From Glandiceps talaboti (lineage: Eukaryota; Hemichordata; Enteropneusta; Spengelidae), in assembly GCF_964340395.1 (NCBI RefSeq), contig NC_135568.1, positions 17,607,776 through 17,671,775 of the forward strand: a stretch of 64,000 nucleotides of DNA. The letters run 5' to 3'. Shown here piece after piece: positions 1 to 13,639 of this stretch. Position numbers and translations under genes: made by a program. Each line of letters opens with the position of its first letter. Position 1 is the first letter of the stretch. The notes under the pieces were generated by a model that saw only the letters and a list, made by a program, of their open reading frames with translations, did no database searches and was not told the origin of the DNA.

Positions 1-390
1 ACGGATAATACAATTCTGTTCATCACCAAAATATTTCTTCATTCTGCTACAATCTACTTGTGACATAAGGTTGTCATTACTTGTCGTGTACTTAGTACTG
101 ACAAAAGAACTTTTTGATAACTTATACTTTCCATTGCAGATGGGAATAAATATTGGGCAACAAAATTTAATGACCATTCTCAGTAATTATACAATTCCAA
201 AATCTTCACTTACTTCTTCCACTTCTTGATTGGCTGTCTGGTGTTCATCTGCCTTCTGTGTTCGTGTCATCTTCCTTGACCTTGAGTTCCATCCTGAAAG
301 GAATGAATCAAACAATACAGTATAAACTTATTGATGGAATGAAATAACAGTTATTTAGATTCTAATATTTACTCTTAAAGTTGCCACTAC

Positions 391-597
391 TCAATTTAAC
401 CTTTTTGAAAAGATATTACCACGGATAATACAATTCTGTTCATCACCAAAATATTTGTTCATTCTGCTACAATCTACTTGTGACATAAGGTTGACATTAT
501 TTGTCGTGTACATAGTACTGACAAAAGAACTCTTTGATAACTTATACTTTCCATTGCAGATGGGAAGAAATATTGGGCAACAAAATTTAATGACCAT
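391..597 (-). CDS. 68-codon satellite ORF, first complete copy
   Basis: The first complete copy of the ORF found in each monomer. The product would be a small basic protein of 68 residues starting MVIKFCCPIF and ending FSKRLN. Residues 1-14 are hydrophobic with Cys6, Cys7 and Cys14; a fourth cysteine is near residue 43 and a fifth in some copies at residue 56. There is no clear signal peptide, full membrane segment or domain I recognise. Variable positions include 4 (Lys/Glu/Thr), 11-12 (Ile-Pro, Leu-Pro or Leu-Ser), 28-33, and 59-61. It could be a real small protein, one exon of a larger gene, or open by chance and copied with the repeat. The last two seem more likely, because many differences between copies change the amino acid. 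No function is assigned. Confidence 0.2.
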   Translation of the reverse strand: MVIKFCCPIFLPICNGKYKLSKSSFVSTMYTTNNVNLMSQVDCSRMNKYFGDEQNCIIRGNIFSKRLN

Positions 598-627
598 TCT
601 CAGTAATTATAGAATTCCAAAATCTTC

Positions 628-633
628 ACTTAC
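628..633 (-). promoter_or_regulatory. 5' splice-site-like GTAAGT (reference copy)
   Basis: Plus-strand acttac, minus-strand GAA|GTAAGT. It lies at the 3' end of the 80-bp block, and the hexamer is kept across almost the whole array although flanking bases vary (GTAAGTGAAG, GTAAGTCAAG, GTAAGTGATG). Confidence 0.45.
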
Positions 634-713
634 TTCTTCCACTTCTTGATTGGCTGTCTGGTGTTCATCTGCCATCTGTGTTCGTGTCATCTTCCGTGAC
701 CTTGAGTTCCATC
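634..713 (-). other. Exon-like 80-bp block in each monomer (reference copy)
   Basis: On the minus strand this block follows TTTCAG, preceded by the pyrimidine-rich TTGTTTGATTCATTC in most copies, and is followed at once by GTAAGTGAAG, a perfect metazoan donor. One frame is open through the block: two bases (GA), then 26 codons beginning TGG AAC TCA and ending GTG GAA GAA. This gives phase 1 at the start and phase 0 at the end. Both splice-like signals are seen in nearly all units I read; a 4-bp deletion removes the donor in the unit near 13,632. This is either a real repeated exon or a relic of one captured in the satellite. Confidence 0.45.
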
Positions 714-1049
714 CTGAAAGAAATGAATCAAACAATACAGTATAAACTTATTGATGGAATGAAATAACAGTTATTTAGATTCTAATATTTACTCTTAAAG
801 TTGCCACTACTCAATTTAACCTTTTTGAAAAGATATCTTCACAGATAATACAATTCTGTTCATCTCCAAAATACTTCTTCATTCTGCTACAATCTACTTG
901 TGACATAAGGTTGTCATTACTTGTCTTGTACATAGTACTGACAAAAGAACTCTTTGATAACTTATACTTTCCATTGCAGATGGGAAGAAATATTGGGCAA
1001 TAAAATTTAATGACCATTCTCAGTAATTATACAATTCCAAAATCTTGAC

Positions 1050-2690
1050 TTACTTCTTCCACTTCTTGATTGGCTGTCTGGTGTTCATCTGCCATCTGTG
1101 TTCGTGTCATCTTCCGTGACCTTGAGTTCCATCCTGAAAGGAATGAATCAAACAATACAGTATAAACTTATTGATGGAATGAAATAACAGTTACTTAGAT
1201 TCTAATATTTACTCTTAAAGTTGCCACTACTCAATTTAACCTTTTTGAAAAGATATTACCACGGATAATACAATTCTGTTCATCTCCAATATTTCTTCAT
1301 TCTGCTACAATCTACTTGTGACATAAGGTTGTCATTACTTGTCGTGTACTTAGGACTGACAAAAGAACTTTTTGATAACTTATACTTTCCATTGCAGATG
1401 GAAAGAAATATTGGGCTACAAAATTTAATGACCATTCTCAGTAATTATACAATTCCAAAATCTTCACTTACTTCTTCCACTTCATGATTGGCTGTCTGGT
1501 GTTCATCTGCCATCTGTGTTCGTGTCATCTTCCGTGACCTTGAGTTCCATCCTGAAAGGAATGAATCAAACAATACAGTATAAACTTATTGATGGAATGA
1601 AATAAGTTATTTAGATTCTAATACTTACTCTTAAAGTTGCCACTACTCAATTTAACCTTTTTGAAAAGATATTACCACGGATAATGTAATTCTGTTCATC
1701 TCCAAAATATTTCTTTATTCTCCTACAATCTACTTGTGAAATAAGGTTGTCATTACGTGTCGTGTGCTTAGTACTGACAAAAGAACTTTTTGATAACTTA
1801 TACTTTCCATTGCAGATGGGAATAAATATTGGGCAACAAAATTTAATGACCATTCTCAGTAATTATACAATTCCAAAATCTTCACTTACTTCTTCCACTT
1901 CTTGATTGGCTGTCTGGTGTTCATCTGCCATCTGTGTTCGTGTCATCTTCCGTGACCTTGAGTTCCATCCTGAAAGGAATGAATCAAACAATACAGTATA
2001 AACTTATTGATGGAATGAAATAGCAGTTATTTAGATTCTAATATTTACTCTTAAAGTTGCCACTACTCAATTTAACCTTTTTGAAAAGATATTACGACGG
2101 ATAATATAATTCTGTTCATCTCCAAAATATTTCTTTATTCTGCTACAATCTACTTGTGACATAAGGTTGTCATTACTTGTCGTGTGCTTAGTGCTGACAA
2201 AAGAACTTTTTGATAACTTATACTTTCCATTGCAGATGGGAAGAAATATTGGGCAACAAAATTCAATGACCATTGTCAGTAATTATACAATTCCAAAATC
2301 TTGACTTACTTCTTCCACTTCTTGATTGGCTGTCTGGTGTTCATCTGCCATCTGTGTTCGTGTCATCTTCCGTGACCTTGAGTTCCAACCTGAAAGGAAT
2401 GAATCAAACAATACAGTATAAACTTATTGATGGAATGAAATAACAGTTATTTAGATTCTAATACTTACTCTTAAAGTTGCCACTACTCAATTTAACCTTT
2501 TTGAAAAGATATTACCACGGATAATACAATTCTGTTTATCACCAAAATATTTCTTCATTCTGCTACAATCTACTTGTGACATAAGGTTGTCATTACTTGT
2601 CGTGTACTTAGTACTGACAAAAGAACTCTTTGATAACTTATACTTTCCATTGCAGATGGGAATAAATATTGGGCAACAAAATTTAATGAC
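1050..2690. repeat. Four-monomer block, first copy
   Basis: Matches 5,244-6,884 at an offset of 4,194 bp (ten monomers). Shared private variants include the 2-bp deletion, tacttaggactg and attacgacgg. Several single-base differences exist, so this duplication is older than the 4.6-kb one. Confidence 0.7.
1231..1435 (-). pseudogene. Satellite ORF broken by 2-bp deletion
   Basis: The unit has ctccaatattt where most have ctccaaaatattt. The loss of two A bases shifts the frame. The same deletion is found at 5,425, 40,234, 41,073 and 41,913. Confidence 0.7.
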
Positions 2691-2868
2691 CATTGTCAGT
2701 AATTATTCAATTCCAAAATCTTCACTTACTTCTTCCACTTCATGATTGGCTGTCTGGTGTTCATCTGCCATCTGTGTTCGTGTCATCTTCCGTGACCTTG
2801 AGTTCCATCCTGAAAGGAATGAATCAAACAATACAGTATAAACTTATTGATGGAATGAAATAAGTTAT

Positions 2869-3111
2869 TTAGATTCTAATATTTACTCTTAAAGTTGCCA
2901 CTACTAAATTTAACCTTTTTGAAAAGATATTACCACGGATAATACAATTCTGTTCATCACCAAAATATTTCTTCATTCTGCTACAATCTACTTGTGAAAT
3001 AAGGTTGTCATTACTTGTCGTGTGCTTAGTACTGACAAAAGAACTTTTTGATAACTTGTACTTTCCATTGCAGATGGGAATAAATATTGGGCAACAAAAT
3101 TTATTGACCAT
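2869..3111 (-). CDS. Satellite ORF with 80-codon extension
   Basis: A C-to-A change on the plus strand (ctactaaattt instead of ctactcaattt) removes the usual TGA, so the frame runs on for 12 codons ending NIRI. The same change occurs at 33,479-33,721 and 35,579-35,821. It shows that the frame past the normal stop is shared by all units. Coding status is unknown. Confidence 0.2.
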   Translation of the reverse strand: MVNKFCCPIFIPICNGKYKLSKSSFVSTKHTTSNDNLISQVDCSRMKKYFGDEQNCIIRGNIFSKRLNLVVATLRVNIRI

Positions 3112-5243
3112 TGTCAGTAATTATACAATTCCAAAATCTTCACTTACTTCTTCCACTTCTTGATTGGCTGTCTGGTGTTCATCTGCCATCTGTGTTCGTG
3201 TCATCTTCCGTGACCTTGAGTTCCATCCTGAAAGGAATGAATCAAACAATACAGTATAAACTTATTGATGGAATGAAATAACAGTTATTTAGATTCTAAT
3301 ATTTACTCTTAAAGTTGCCACTACTCAATTTAATCTTTTTGAAAAGATATTACCACGGATAATATAATTCTGTTCATCTCCAAAATATTTCTTTATTCTT
3401 CTACCATCTACTTGTGAAATAAGGTTGTCATTACTTGCTTTGTGCTTAGTACTGACAAAAGAACTTTTTGATAACTTATACTTTCCATTGCAGATGGGAA
3501 TAAATATTGGGCAACAAAATTTAATGACCATTCTCAGTAATTATACAATTCCAAAATCTTCACTTACTTCTTCCACTTCTTGATTGGCTGTCTGGTGTTC
3601 ATCTGCCATCTGTGTTCGTGTCATCTTCCGTGACCTTGAGTTCCATCCTGAAAGGAATGAATCAAACAATACAGTATAAACTTATTGATGGAATGATATA
3701 GCAGTTATTTAGATTCTAATATTTACTCTTAAAGTTGCCACTACTCAATTTAACCTTTTTGAAAAGATATTACCACGGATAATATAATTCTGTTCATCTC
3801 CAAAATATTTCTTTATTCTGCTACAATCTACTTGTGACATAAGGTTGTCATTACTTGTCGTGTGCTTAGTGCTGACAAAAGAACTTTTTGATAACTTATA
3901 CTTTCCATTGCAGATGGAAAGAAATATTGGGCAACAAAATTTAATGACCATTGTCAGTAATTATACAATTCCAAAATCTTCACTTACTTCTTCCACTTCT
4001 TGATTGGCTGTCTGGTGTTCATCTGCCATCTGTGTTCGTGTCATCTTCCGTGACCTTGAGTTCCATCCTGAAAGGAATGAATCAAACAATACAGTATAAA
4101 CTTATTGATGGAATGAAATAACAGTTATTTAGATTCTAATATTTACTCTTAAAGTTGCCACTACTCAATTTAACCTTTTTGAAAAGATATTAGCACGGAT
4201 AATATAATTCTGTTCATCTCCAAAATATTTCTTTATTCTGCTACAATCTACTTGTGACATAAGGTTGTCATTACTTGTCGTGTGCTTAGTACTGACAAAA
4301 GAACTTTTTGATAACTTATACTTTCCATTGCAGATGGGAATAAATATTGGGCAACAAAATTTAATGACCATTCTCAGTAATTATACAATTCCAAAATCTT
4401 CACTTACTTCTTCCACTTCTTGATTGGCTGTCTGGTGTTCATCTGCCATCTGTGTTCGTGTCATCGTCCGTGACCTTGAGTTCCATCCTGAAAGGAATGA
4501 ATCAAACAATACAGTATAAACTTATTGATGGAATGAAATAACAGTTATTTAGATTCTAATATTTACTCTTAAAGTTGCCACTACTCAATTTAACCTTTTT
4601 GAAAAGATATTATCACGGATAATACAATTCTGTTCATCACCAAAATATTTCTTCATTCTGCTACAATCTACTTGTGACATAAGGTTGTCATTACTTGTCG
4701 TGTACTTAGTACTGACAAAAGAACTCTTTGATAACTTATACTTTCCATTGCAGATGGGAAGAAATATTGGGCAACAAAATTTAATGACCATTGTCAGTAA
4801 TTATTCAATTCCAAAATCTTCACTTACTTCTTCCACTTCTTGATTGGCTGTCTGGTGTTCATCTGCCATCTGTGTTCGTGTCATCTTCCGTGACCTTGAG
4901 TTCCATCCTGAAAGGAATGAATCAAACAATACAGTATAAACTTATTGATGGAATGAAATAACAGTTATTTAGATTCTAATATTTACTCTTAAAGTTGCCA
5001 ATACTCAATTTAACCTTTTAGAAAAGATATTATCACGGATAATACAATTCTGTTCATCTCCAAAATACTTCTTCATTCTGCTACAATCTACTTGTGAAAT
5101 AAGGTTGTCATTACGTGTCGTGTGCTTAGTACTGACAAAAGAACTTTTTGATAACTTATACTTTCCATTGCAGATGGGAAGAAATATTGGGCAACAAAAT
5201 TTAATGACCATTCTCAGTAATTATACAATTCCAAAATCTTCAC

Positions 5244-6884
5244 TTACTTCTTCCACTTCTTGATTGGCTGTCTGGTGTTCATCTGCCATCTGTGTTCGTG
5301 TCATCTTCCGTGACCTTGAGTTCCATCCTGAAAGGAATGAATCAAACAATACAGTATAAACTTATTGATGGAATGAAATAACAGTTACTTAGATTCTAAT
5401 ATTTACTCTTAAAGTTGCCACTACTCAATTTAACCTTTTTGAAAAGATATTACCACGGATAATACAATTCTGTTCATCTCCAATATTTCTTCATTCTGCT
5501 ACAATCTACTTGTGACATAAGGTTGTCATTACTTGTCGTGTACTTAGGACTGACAAAAGAACTTTTTGATAACTTATACTTTCCATTGCAGATGGAAAGA
5601 AATATTGGGCTACAAAATTTAATGACCATTCTCAGTAATTATACAATTCCAAAATCTTCACTTACTTCTTCCACTTCATGATTGGCTGTCTGGTGTTCAT
5701 CTGCCATCTGTGTTCGTGTCATCTTCCGTGACCTTGAGTTCCATCCTGAAAGGAATGAATCAAACAATACAGTATAAACTTATTGATGGAATGAAATAAG
5801 TTATTTAGATTCTAATACTTACTCTTAAAGTTGCCACTACTCAATTTAACCTTTTTGAAAAGATATTACCACGGATAATGTAATTCTGTTCATCTCCAAA
5901 ATATTTCTTTATTCTCCTACAATCTACTTGTGAAATAAGGTTGTCATTACGTGTCGTGTGCTTAGTACTGACAAAAGAACTATTTGATAACTTATACTTT
6001 CCATTGCAGATGGGAATAAATATTGGGCAACAAAATTTAATGACCATTCTCAGTAATTATACAATTCCAAAATCTTCACTTACTTCTTCCACTTCTTGAT
6101 TGGCTGTCTGGTGTTCATCTGCCATCTGTGTTCGTGTCATCTTCCGTGACCTTGAGTTCCATCCTGAAAGGAATGAATCAAACAATACAGTATAAACTTA
6201 TTGATGGAATGAAATAGCAGTTATTTAGATTCTAATATTTACTCTTAAAGTTGCCACTACTCAATTTAACCTTTTTGAAAAGATATTACGACGGATAATA
6301 TAATTCTGTTCATCTCCAAAATATTTCTTTATTCTGCTACAATCTACTTGTGACATAAGGTTGTCATTACTTGTCGTGTGCTTAGTGCTGACAAAAGAAC
6401 TTTTTGATAACTTATACTTTCCATTGCAGATGGGAAGAAATATTGGGCAACAAAATTCAATGACCATTGTCAGTAATTATACAATTCCAAAATCTTCACT
6501 TACTTCTTCCACTTCTTGATTGGCTGTCTGGTGTTCATCTGCCATCTGTGTTCGTGTCATCTTCCGTGACCTTGAGTTCCATCCTGAAAGGAATGAATCA
6601 AACAATACAGTATAAACTTATTGATGGAATGAAATAACAGTTATTTAGATTCTAATATTTACTCTTAAAGTTGCCACTACTCAATTTAACCTTTTTGAAA
6701 AGATATTACCACGGATAATACAATTCTGTTCATCACCAAAATATTTCTTCATTCTGCTACAATCTACTTGTGACATAAGGTTGTCATTACTTGTCGTGTA
6801 CTTAGTACTGACAAAAGAACTTTTTGATAACTTATACTTTCCATTGCAGATGGGAATAAATATTGGGCAACAAAATTTAATGAC
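5244..6884. repeat. Four-monomer block, second copy
   Basis: Second copy of the 1,050-2,690 block. Limits are approximate, set by the last shared variant. Confidence 0.7.
5425..5629 (-). pseudogene. Satellite ORF broken by 2-bp deletion
   Basis: Same 2-bp loss as the unit at 1,231, and part of the duplicated block 1,050-2,690 / 5,244-6,884. Confidence 0.7.
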
Positions 6885-8274
6885 CATTCTCAGTAATTAT
6901 ACAATTCCAAAATCTTCACTTACTTCTTCCACTTCTTGATTGGCTGTCTGGTGTTCATCTGCCATCTGTGTTCGTGTCATCTTCCGTGACCTTGAGTTCC
7001 ATCCTGAAAGGAATGAATCAAACAATACAGTATAAACTTATTGATGGAATGAAATAGCAGTTATTTAGATTCTAATATTTACTCTTAAAGTTGCCACTAC
7101 TCAATTTAACCTTTTTGAAAAGATATTACCACGGATAATATAATTCTGTTCATCTCCAAAATATTTCTTTATTCTGCTACAATCTACTTGTGACATAAGA
7201 TTGTCATTACTTGTCGTGTGCTTAGTGCTGACAAAAGAACTTTTTGATAACTTATACTTTCCATTGCAGATGGAAAGAAATATTGGGCAACAAAATTTAA
7301 TGACCATTGTCAGTAATTATACAATTCCAAAATCTTCACTTACTTCTTCCACTTCTTGATTGGCTGTCTGGTGTTCATCTGCCATCTGTGTTCGTGTCAT
7401 CTTCCGTGACCTTGAGTTCCATCCTGAAAGGAATGAATCAAACAATACAGTATAAACTTATTGATGGAATGAAATAGCAGTTATTTAGATTCTAATATTT
7501 ACTCTTAAAGTTGCCACTACTCAATTTAACCTTTTTGAAAAGATATTACCACGGATAATATAATTCTGTTCATCTCCAAAATATTTCTTTATTCTGCTAC
7601 AATCTACTTGTGACATAAGGTTGTAATTACTTGTCGTGTGCTTAGTGCTGACAAAAGAACTTTTTGATAACTTATACTTTCCATTGCAGATGGAAAGAAA
7701 TATTGGGCAACAAAATTTAATGACCATTCTCAGTAATTATACAATTCCAAAATCTTCACTTACTTCTTCCACTTCTTGATTGGCTGTCTGGTGTTCATCT
7801 GCCATCTGTGTTCGTGTCATCTTCCGTGACCTTGAGTTCCATCCTGAAAGGAATGAATCAAACAATACAGTATAAACTTATTGATGGAATGAAATAACAG
7901 TTATTTAGATTCTAATATTTACTCTTAAAGTTGCCACTACTCAATTTAACCTTTTTGAAAAGATATTACCACGGATAATACAATTCTGTTCATCACCAAA
8001 ATATTTCTTCATTCTGCTACAATCTACTTGTGACATAAGGTTGTCATTACTTGTCGTGTACTTAGTACTGACAAAAGAACTTTTTGATAACTTATACTTT
8101 CCATTGCAGATCGGAATAAATATTTGGCAACAAAATTTAATGACCATTCTCAGTAATTATACAATTCCAAAATCTTCACTTACTTCTTCCACTTCTTGAT
8201 TGGCTGTCTGGTGTTCATCTACCTTCTGTGTTCGTGTCATCTTCCTTGACCTTGAGTTCCATCCTGAAAGGAAT

Positions 8275-9525
8275 GAATCAAACAATACAGTATAAACTTA
8301 TTGATGGAATGAAATAACAGTTATTTAGATTCTAATATTTACTCTTAAAGTTGCCACTACTCAATTTAACCTTTTTGAAAAGATATCTTCACAGATAATA
8401 CAATTCTGTTCATCTCCAAAATACTTCTTCATTCTGCTCCAATCTACTTGTGACATAAGGTTGTCATTACTTGTCTTGTACATAGTACTGACAAAAGAAC
8501 TCTTTGATAACTTATACTTTCCATTGCAGATGGGAATAAATATTGGGCAACAAAATTTAATGACCATTCTCAGTAATTATACAATTCCAAAATCTTCACT
8601 TACTTCTTCCACTTCATGATTGGCTGTCTGGTGTTCATCTGCCATCTGTGTTCGTGTCATCTTCCGTGACCTTGAGTTCCATCCTGAAAGGAATGAATCA
8701 AACAATACAGTATAAACTTATTGATGGAATGAAATAAGTTATTTAGATTCTAATACTTACTCTTAAAGTTGCCACTACTCAATTTAACCTTTTTGAAAAG
8801 ATATTACCACGGATAATGTAATTCTGTTCATCTCCAAAATATTTCTTTATTCTCCTACAATCTACTTGTGAAATAAGGTTGTCATTACGTGTCGTGTGCT
8901 TAGTACTGACAAAAGAACTTTTTGATAACTTATACTTTCCATTGCAGATGGGAAGAAATATTGGGCAACAAAATTTAATGACCATTCTCAGTAATTATAC
9001 AATTCCAAAATCTTCACTTACTTCTTCCACTTCTTGATTGGCTGTCTGGTGTTCATCTGCCATCTGTGTTCGTGTCATCTTCCGTGACCTTGAGTTCCAT
9101 CCTGAAAGGAATGAATCAAACAATACAGTATAAACTTATTGATGGAATGAAATAACAGTTACTTAGATTCTAATATTTACTCTTAAAGTTGCCACTACTC
9201 AATTTAACCTTTTTGAAAAGATATTACCACGGATAATATAATTCTGTTCATCTCCAAAATATTTCTTTATTCTGCTACAATCTACTTGTGAAATAAGGTT
9301 GTCATTACTTGTCGTGTGCTTAGTACTGACAAAAGAACTTTTTGATAACTTGTACTTTCCATTGCAGATGGGAATAAATATTGGGCAACAAAATGTAATG
9401 ACCATTCTCAGTAATTATACAATTCCAAAATCTTCACTTACTTCTTCCACTTCTTGATTGGCTGTCTGGTGTTCATCTGCCATCTGTGTTCGTGTCATCT
9501 TCCGTGACCTTGAGTTCCATCCTGA
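8275..9525. repeat. Three-monomer block, copy 1 of 3
   Basis: Ordered triplet of variant monomers: one with TMYKTSN at residues 28-34, one with TKHTTRN and CRR, one starting MVITF. It recurs at 11,211-12,461 and 16,243-17,445, at offsets of 2,936 and 7,968 bp. Confidence 0.7.
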
Positions 9526-11210
9526 AAGGAATGAATCAAACAATACAGTATAAACTTATTGATGGAATGAAATAACAGTTATTTAGATTCTAATATTTAC
9601 TCTTAAAGTTGCCACTACTCAATTTAACCTTTTTGAAAAGATATTACCACGGATAATACAATTCTGTTCATCACCAAAATATTTCTTCATTCTGCTACAA
9701 TCTACTTGTGACATAAGGTTGTCATTACTTGTCGTGTGCTTAGTACTGACAAAAGAACTTTTTGATAACTTGTACTTTCCATTGCAGATGGGAATAAATA
9801 TTAGGCAACAAAATTTAATGACCATTGTCAGTAATTATACAATTCCAAAATCTTCACTTACTTCTTCCACTTCTTGATTGGCTGTCTGGTGTTCATCTGC
9901 CATCTGTGTTCGTGTCATCTCCCTTGACCTTGAGTTCCATCCTGAAAGGAATGAATCAAACAATACAGTATAAACTTATTGATGGAATGAAATAACAGTT
10001 ATTTAGATTCTAATACTTACTCAAAGTTGCCACTACTCAATTTAACCTTTTTGAAAAGATATTACCACGGATAATACAATTCTGTTCATCACCAAAATAT
10101 TTCTTCATTCTGCTACAATCTACTTGTGACATAAGGTTGTCATTACTTGTCGTGTACTTAGTACTGACAAAAGAACTCTTTGATAACTTATACTTTCCAT
10201 TGCAGATGGGAATAAATATTGGGCAACAAAATTTAATGACCATTGTCAGTAATTATACAATTCCAAAATCTTCACTTACTTCTTCCACTTCTTGATTGGC
10301 TGTCTGGTGTTCATCTGCCATCTGTGTTCGTGTCATCTTCCGTGACCTTGAGTTCCATCCTGAAAGGAATGAATCAAACAATAAAGTATAAACTTATTGA
10401 TGGAATGAAATAACAGTTATTTAGATTCTAATATTTACTCTTAAAGTTGCCACTACTCAATTTAACCTTTTTGAAAAGATATTACCACGGATAATACAAT
10501 TCTGTTCATCACCAAAATATTTCTTCATTCTGCTACAATCTACTTGTGACATAAGGTTGTCATTACTTGTCGTGTACTTAGTACTGACAAAAGAACTTTT
10601 TGATAACTTATACTTTCCATTGCAGATGGGAATAAATATTTGGCAACAAAATTTAATGACCATTCTCAGTAATTATACAATTCCAAAATCTTCACTTACT
10701 TCTTCCACTTCTTGATTGGCTGTCTTGTGTTCATCTACCTTCTGTGTTCGTGTCATCTTCCTTGACCTTGAGTTCCATCCTGAAAGGAATGAATCAAACA
10801 ATACAGTATAAACTTATTGATGGAATGAAATAACAGTTATTTAGATTCTAATATTTACTCTTAAAGTTGCCACTACTCAATTTAACCTTTTTGAAAAGAT
10901 ATTACCACTGATAATACAATTCTGTTCATCACCAAAATATTTCTTCATTCTGCTACAATCTACTTGTGACATAAGGTTGTCATTACTTGTCGTGTACATA
11001 GTACTGACAAAAGAACTCTTTGATAACTTATACTTTCCATTGCAGATGGGAATAAATATTGGGCAACAAAATTTAATGACCATTCTCAGTAATTATACAA
11101 TTCCAAAATCTTCACTTACTTCTTCCACTTCTTGATTGGCTGTCTGGTGTTCATCTGCCATCTGTGTTCGTGTCATCTTCCGTGACCTTGAGTTCCATCC
11201 TGAAAGAAAT

Positions 11211-12461
11211 GAATCAAACAATACAGTATAAACTTATTGATGGAATGAAATAACAGTTATTTAGATTCTAATATTTACTCTTAAAGTTGCCACTACTCAA
11301 TTTAACCTTTTTGAAAAGATATCTTCACAGATAATACAATTCTGTTCATCTCCAAAATACTTCTTCATTCTGCTACAATCTACTTGTGACATAAGGTTGT
11401 CATTACTTGTCTTGTACATAGTACTGACAAAAGAACTCTTTGATAACTTATACTTTCCATTGCAGATGGGAATAAATATTGGGCAACAAAATTTAATGAC
11501 CATTCTCAGTAATTATACAATTCCAAAATCTTCACTTACTTCTTCCACTTCATGATTGGCTGTCTGGTGTTCATCTGCCATCTGTGTTCGTGTCATCTTC
11601 CGTGACCTTGAGTTCCATCCTGAAAGGAATGAATCAAACAATACAGTATAAACTTATTGATGGAATGAAATAAGTTATTTAGATTCTAATACTTACTCTT
11701 AAAGTTGCCACTACTCAATTTAACCTTTTTGAAAAGATATTACCACGGATAATGTAATTCTGTTCATCTCCAAAATATTTCTTTATTCTCCTACAATCTA
11801 CTTGTGAAATAAGGTTGTCATTACGTGTCGTGTGCTTAGTACTGACAAAAGAACTTTTTGATAACTTATACTTTCCATTGCAGATGGGAAGAAATATTGG
11901 GCAACAAAATTTAATGACCATTCTCAGTAATTATACAATTCCAAAATCTTCACTTACTTCTTCCACTTCTTGATTGGCTGTCTGGTGTTCATCTGCCATC
12001 TGTGTTCGTGTCATCTTCCGTGACCTTGAGTTCCATCCTGAAAGGAATGAATCAAACAATACAGTATAAACTTATTGATGGAATGAAATAACAGTTACTT
12101 AGATTCTAATATTTACTCTTAAAGTTGCCACTACTCAATTTAACCTTTTTGAAAAGATATTACCACGGATAATATAATTCTGTTCATCTCCAAAATATTT
12201 CTTTATTCTGCTACAATCTACTTGTGAAATAAGGTTGTCATTACTTGTCGTGTGCTTAGTACTGACAAAAGAACTTTTTGATAACTTGTACTTTCCATTG
12301 CAGATGGGAATAAATATTGGGCAACAAAATGTAATGACCATTCTCAGTAATTATACAATTCCAAAATCTTCACTTACTTCTTCCACTTCTTGATTGGCTG
12401 TCTGGTGTTCATCTGCCATCTGTGTTCGTGTCATCTTCCGTGACCTTGAGTTCCATCCTGA
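11211..12461. repeat. Three-monomer block, copy 2 of 3
   Basis: Same ordered triplet as 8,275-9,525. The preceding monomers differ (an extra unit at 10,877), so the block has moved relative to its left neighbours. Confidence 0.7.
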
Positions 12462-13639
12462 AGGAATGAATCAAACAATACAGTATAAACTTATTGATGG
12501 AATGAAATAGCAGTTATTTAGATTCTAATATTTACTCTTAAAGTTGCCACTACTCAATTTAACCTTTTTGAAAAGATATTACCACGGATAATATAATTCT
12601 GTTCATCTCCAAAATATTTCTTTATTCTGCTACAATCTACTTGTGACATAAGGTTGTCATTACTTGTCGTGTGCTTAGTGCTGACAAAGGAACTTTTTGA
12701 TAACTTATACTTTCCATTGCAGATGGAAAGAAATATTGGGCAACAAAATTTAATGACCATTCTCAGTAATTATACAATTCCAAAATCATCACTTACTTCT
12801 TCCACTTCTTGATTGGCTGTCTGGTGTTCATCTGCCATCTGTGTTCGTGTCATCTTCCGTGACCTTGAGTTCCATCCTGAAAGGAATGAATCAAACAATA
12901 CAGTATAAACTTATTGATGGAATGAAATAACAGTTATTTAGATTCTAATATTTACTCTTAAAGTTGCCACTACTCAATTTAACCTTTTTGAAAAGATATT
13001 ATCACGGATAATATAATTCTGTTCATCTCCAAAATATTTCTTTATTCTGCTACAATCTACTTGTGACATAAGGTTGTCATTACTTGTCGTGTGCTTAGTA
13101 CTGACAAAAGAACTTTTTGATAACTTATACTTTCCATTGCAGATGGGAATAAATATTGGGCAACAAAATTTAATGACCATTCTCAGTAATTATACAATTC
13201 CAAAATCTTCACTTACTTCTTCCACTTCATGATTGGCTGTCTGGTGTTCATCTGCCATCTGTGTTCGTGTCATCTTCCGTGACCTTGAGTTCCATCCTGA
13301 AAGGAATGAATCAAACAATACAGTATAAACTTATTGATGGAATGAAATAAGTTATTTAGATTCTAATACTTACTCTTAAAGTTGCCACTACTCAATTTAA
13401 CCTTTTTGAAAAGATATTACCACGGATAATATAATTCTGTTCATCTCCAAAATATTTCTTTATTCTGCTACAATCTACTTGTGAAATAAGGTTGTCATTA
13501 CTTGTCGTGTGCTTAGTACTGACAAAAGAACTTTTTGATAACTTGTACTTTCCATTGCAGATGGGAATAAATATTGGGCAACAAAATTTAATGACCATTC
13601 TCAGTAATTATACAATTCCAAAATCTTCACTTCTTCCAC

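Larger units (their letters stand above)
421..840 (-). repeat. Reference satellite monomer
   Basis: One typical 420-bp unit. Read on the minus strand it holds, in order, a 3' splice-site-like pyrimidine stretch ending TTTCAG (about 714-735), an 80-bp open block (634-713), a GTAAGT donor-like hexamer (628-633), a single TAA, the 68-codon ORF whose start codon is at 595-597, and an AT-rich stretch leading into the next unit. The length equals 140 codons, so the frame is kept from unit to unit where no indel has occurred. In this frame a unit has only four stop codons: TAA before the ORF, TGA ending it, and two TAA in the AT-rich part. Confidence 0.85.

Noticed and set aside
455-649. Plus-strand ORFs in satellite units (also 13,492-13,722, 14,013-14,201 and 42,404-42,589)
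   Set aside because: They appear only in units with particular indels or substitutions, are not kept across the array, and overlap the more widely kept minus-strand frame. The plus-strand ttccattgcag acceptor-like motif has no matching donor.
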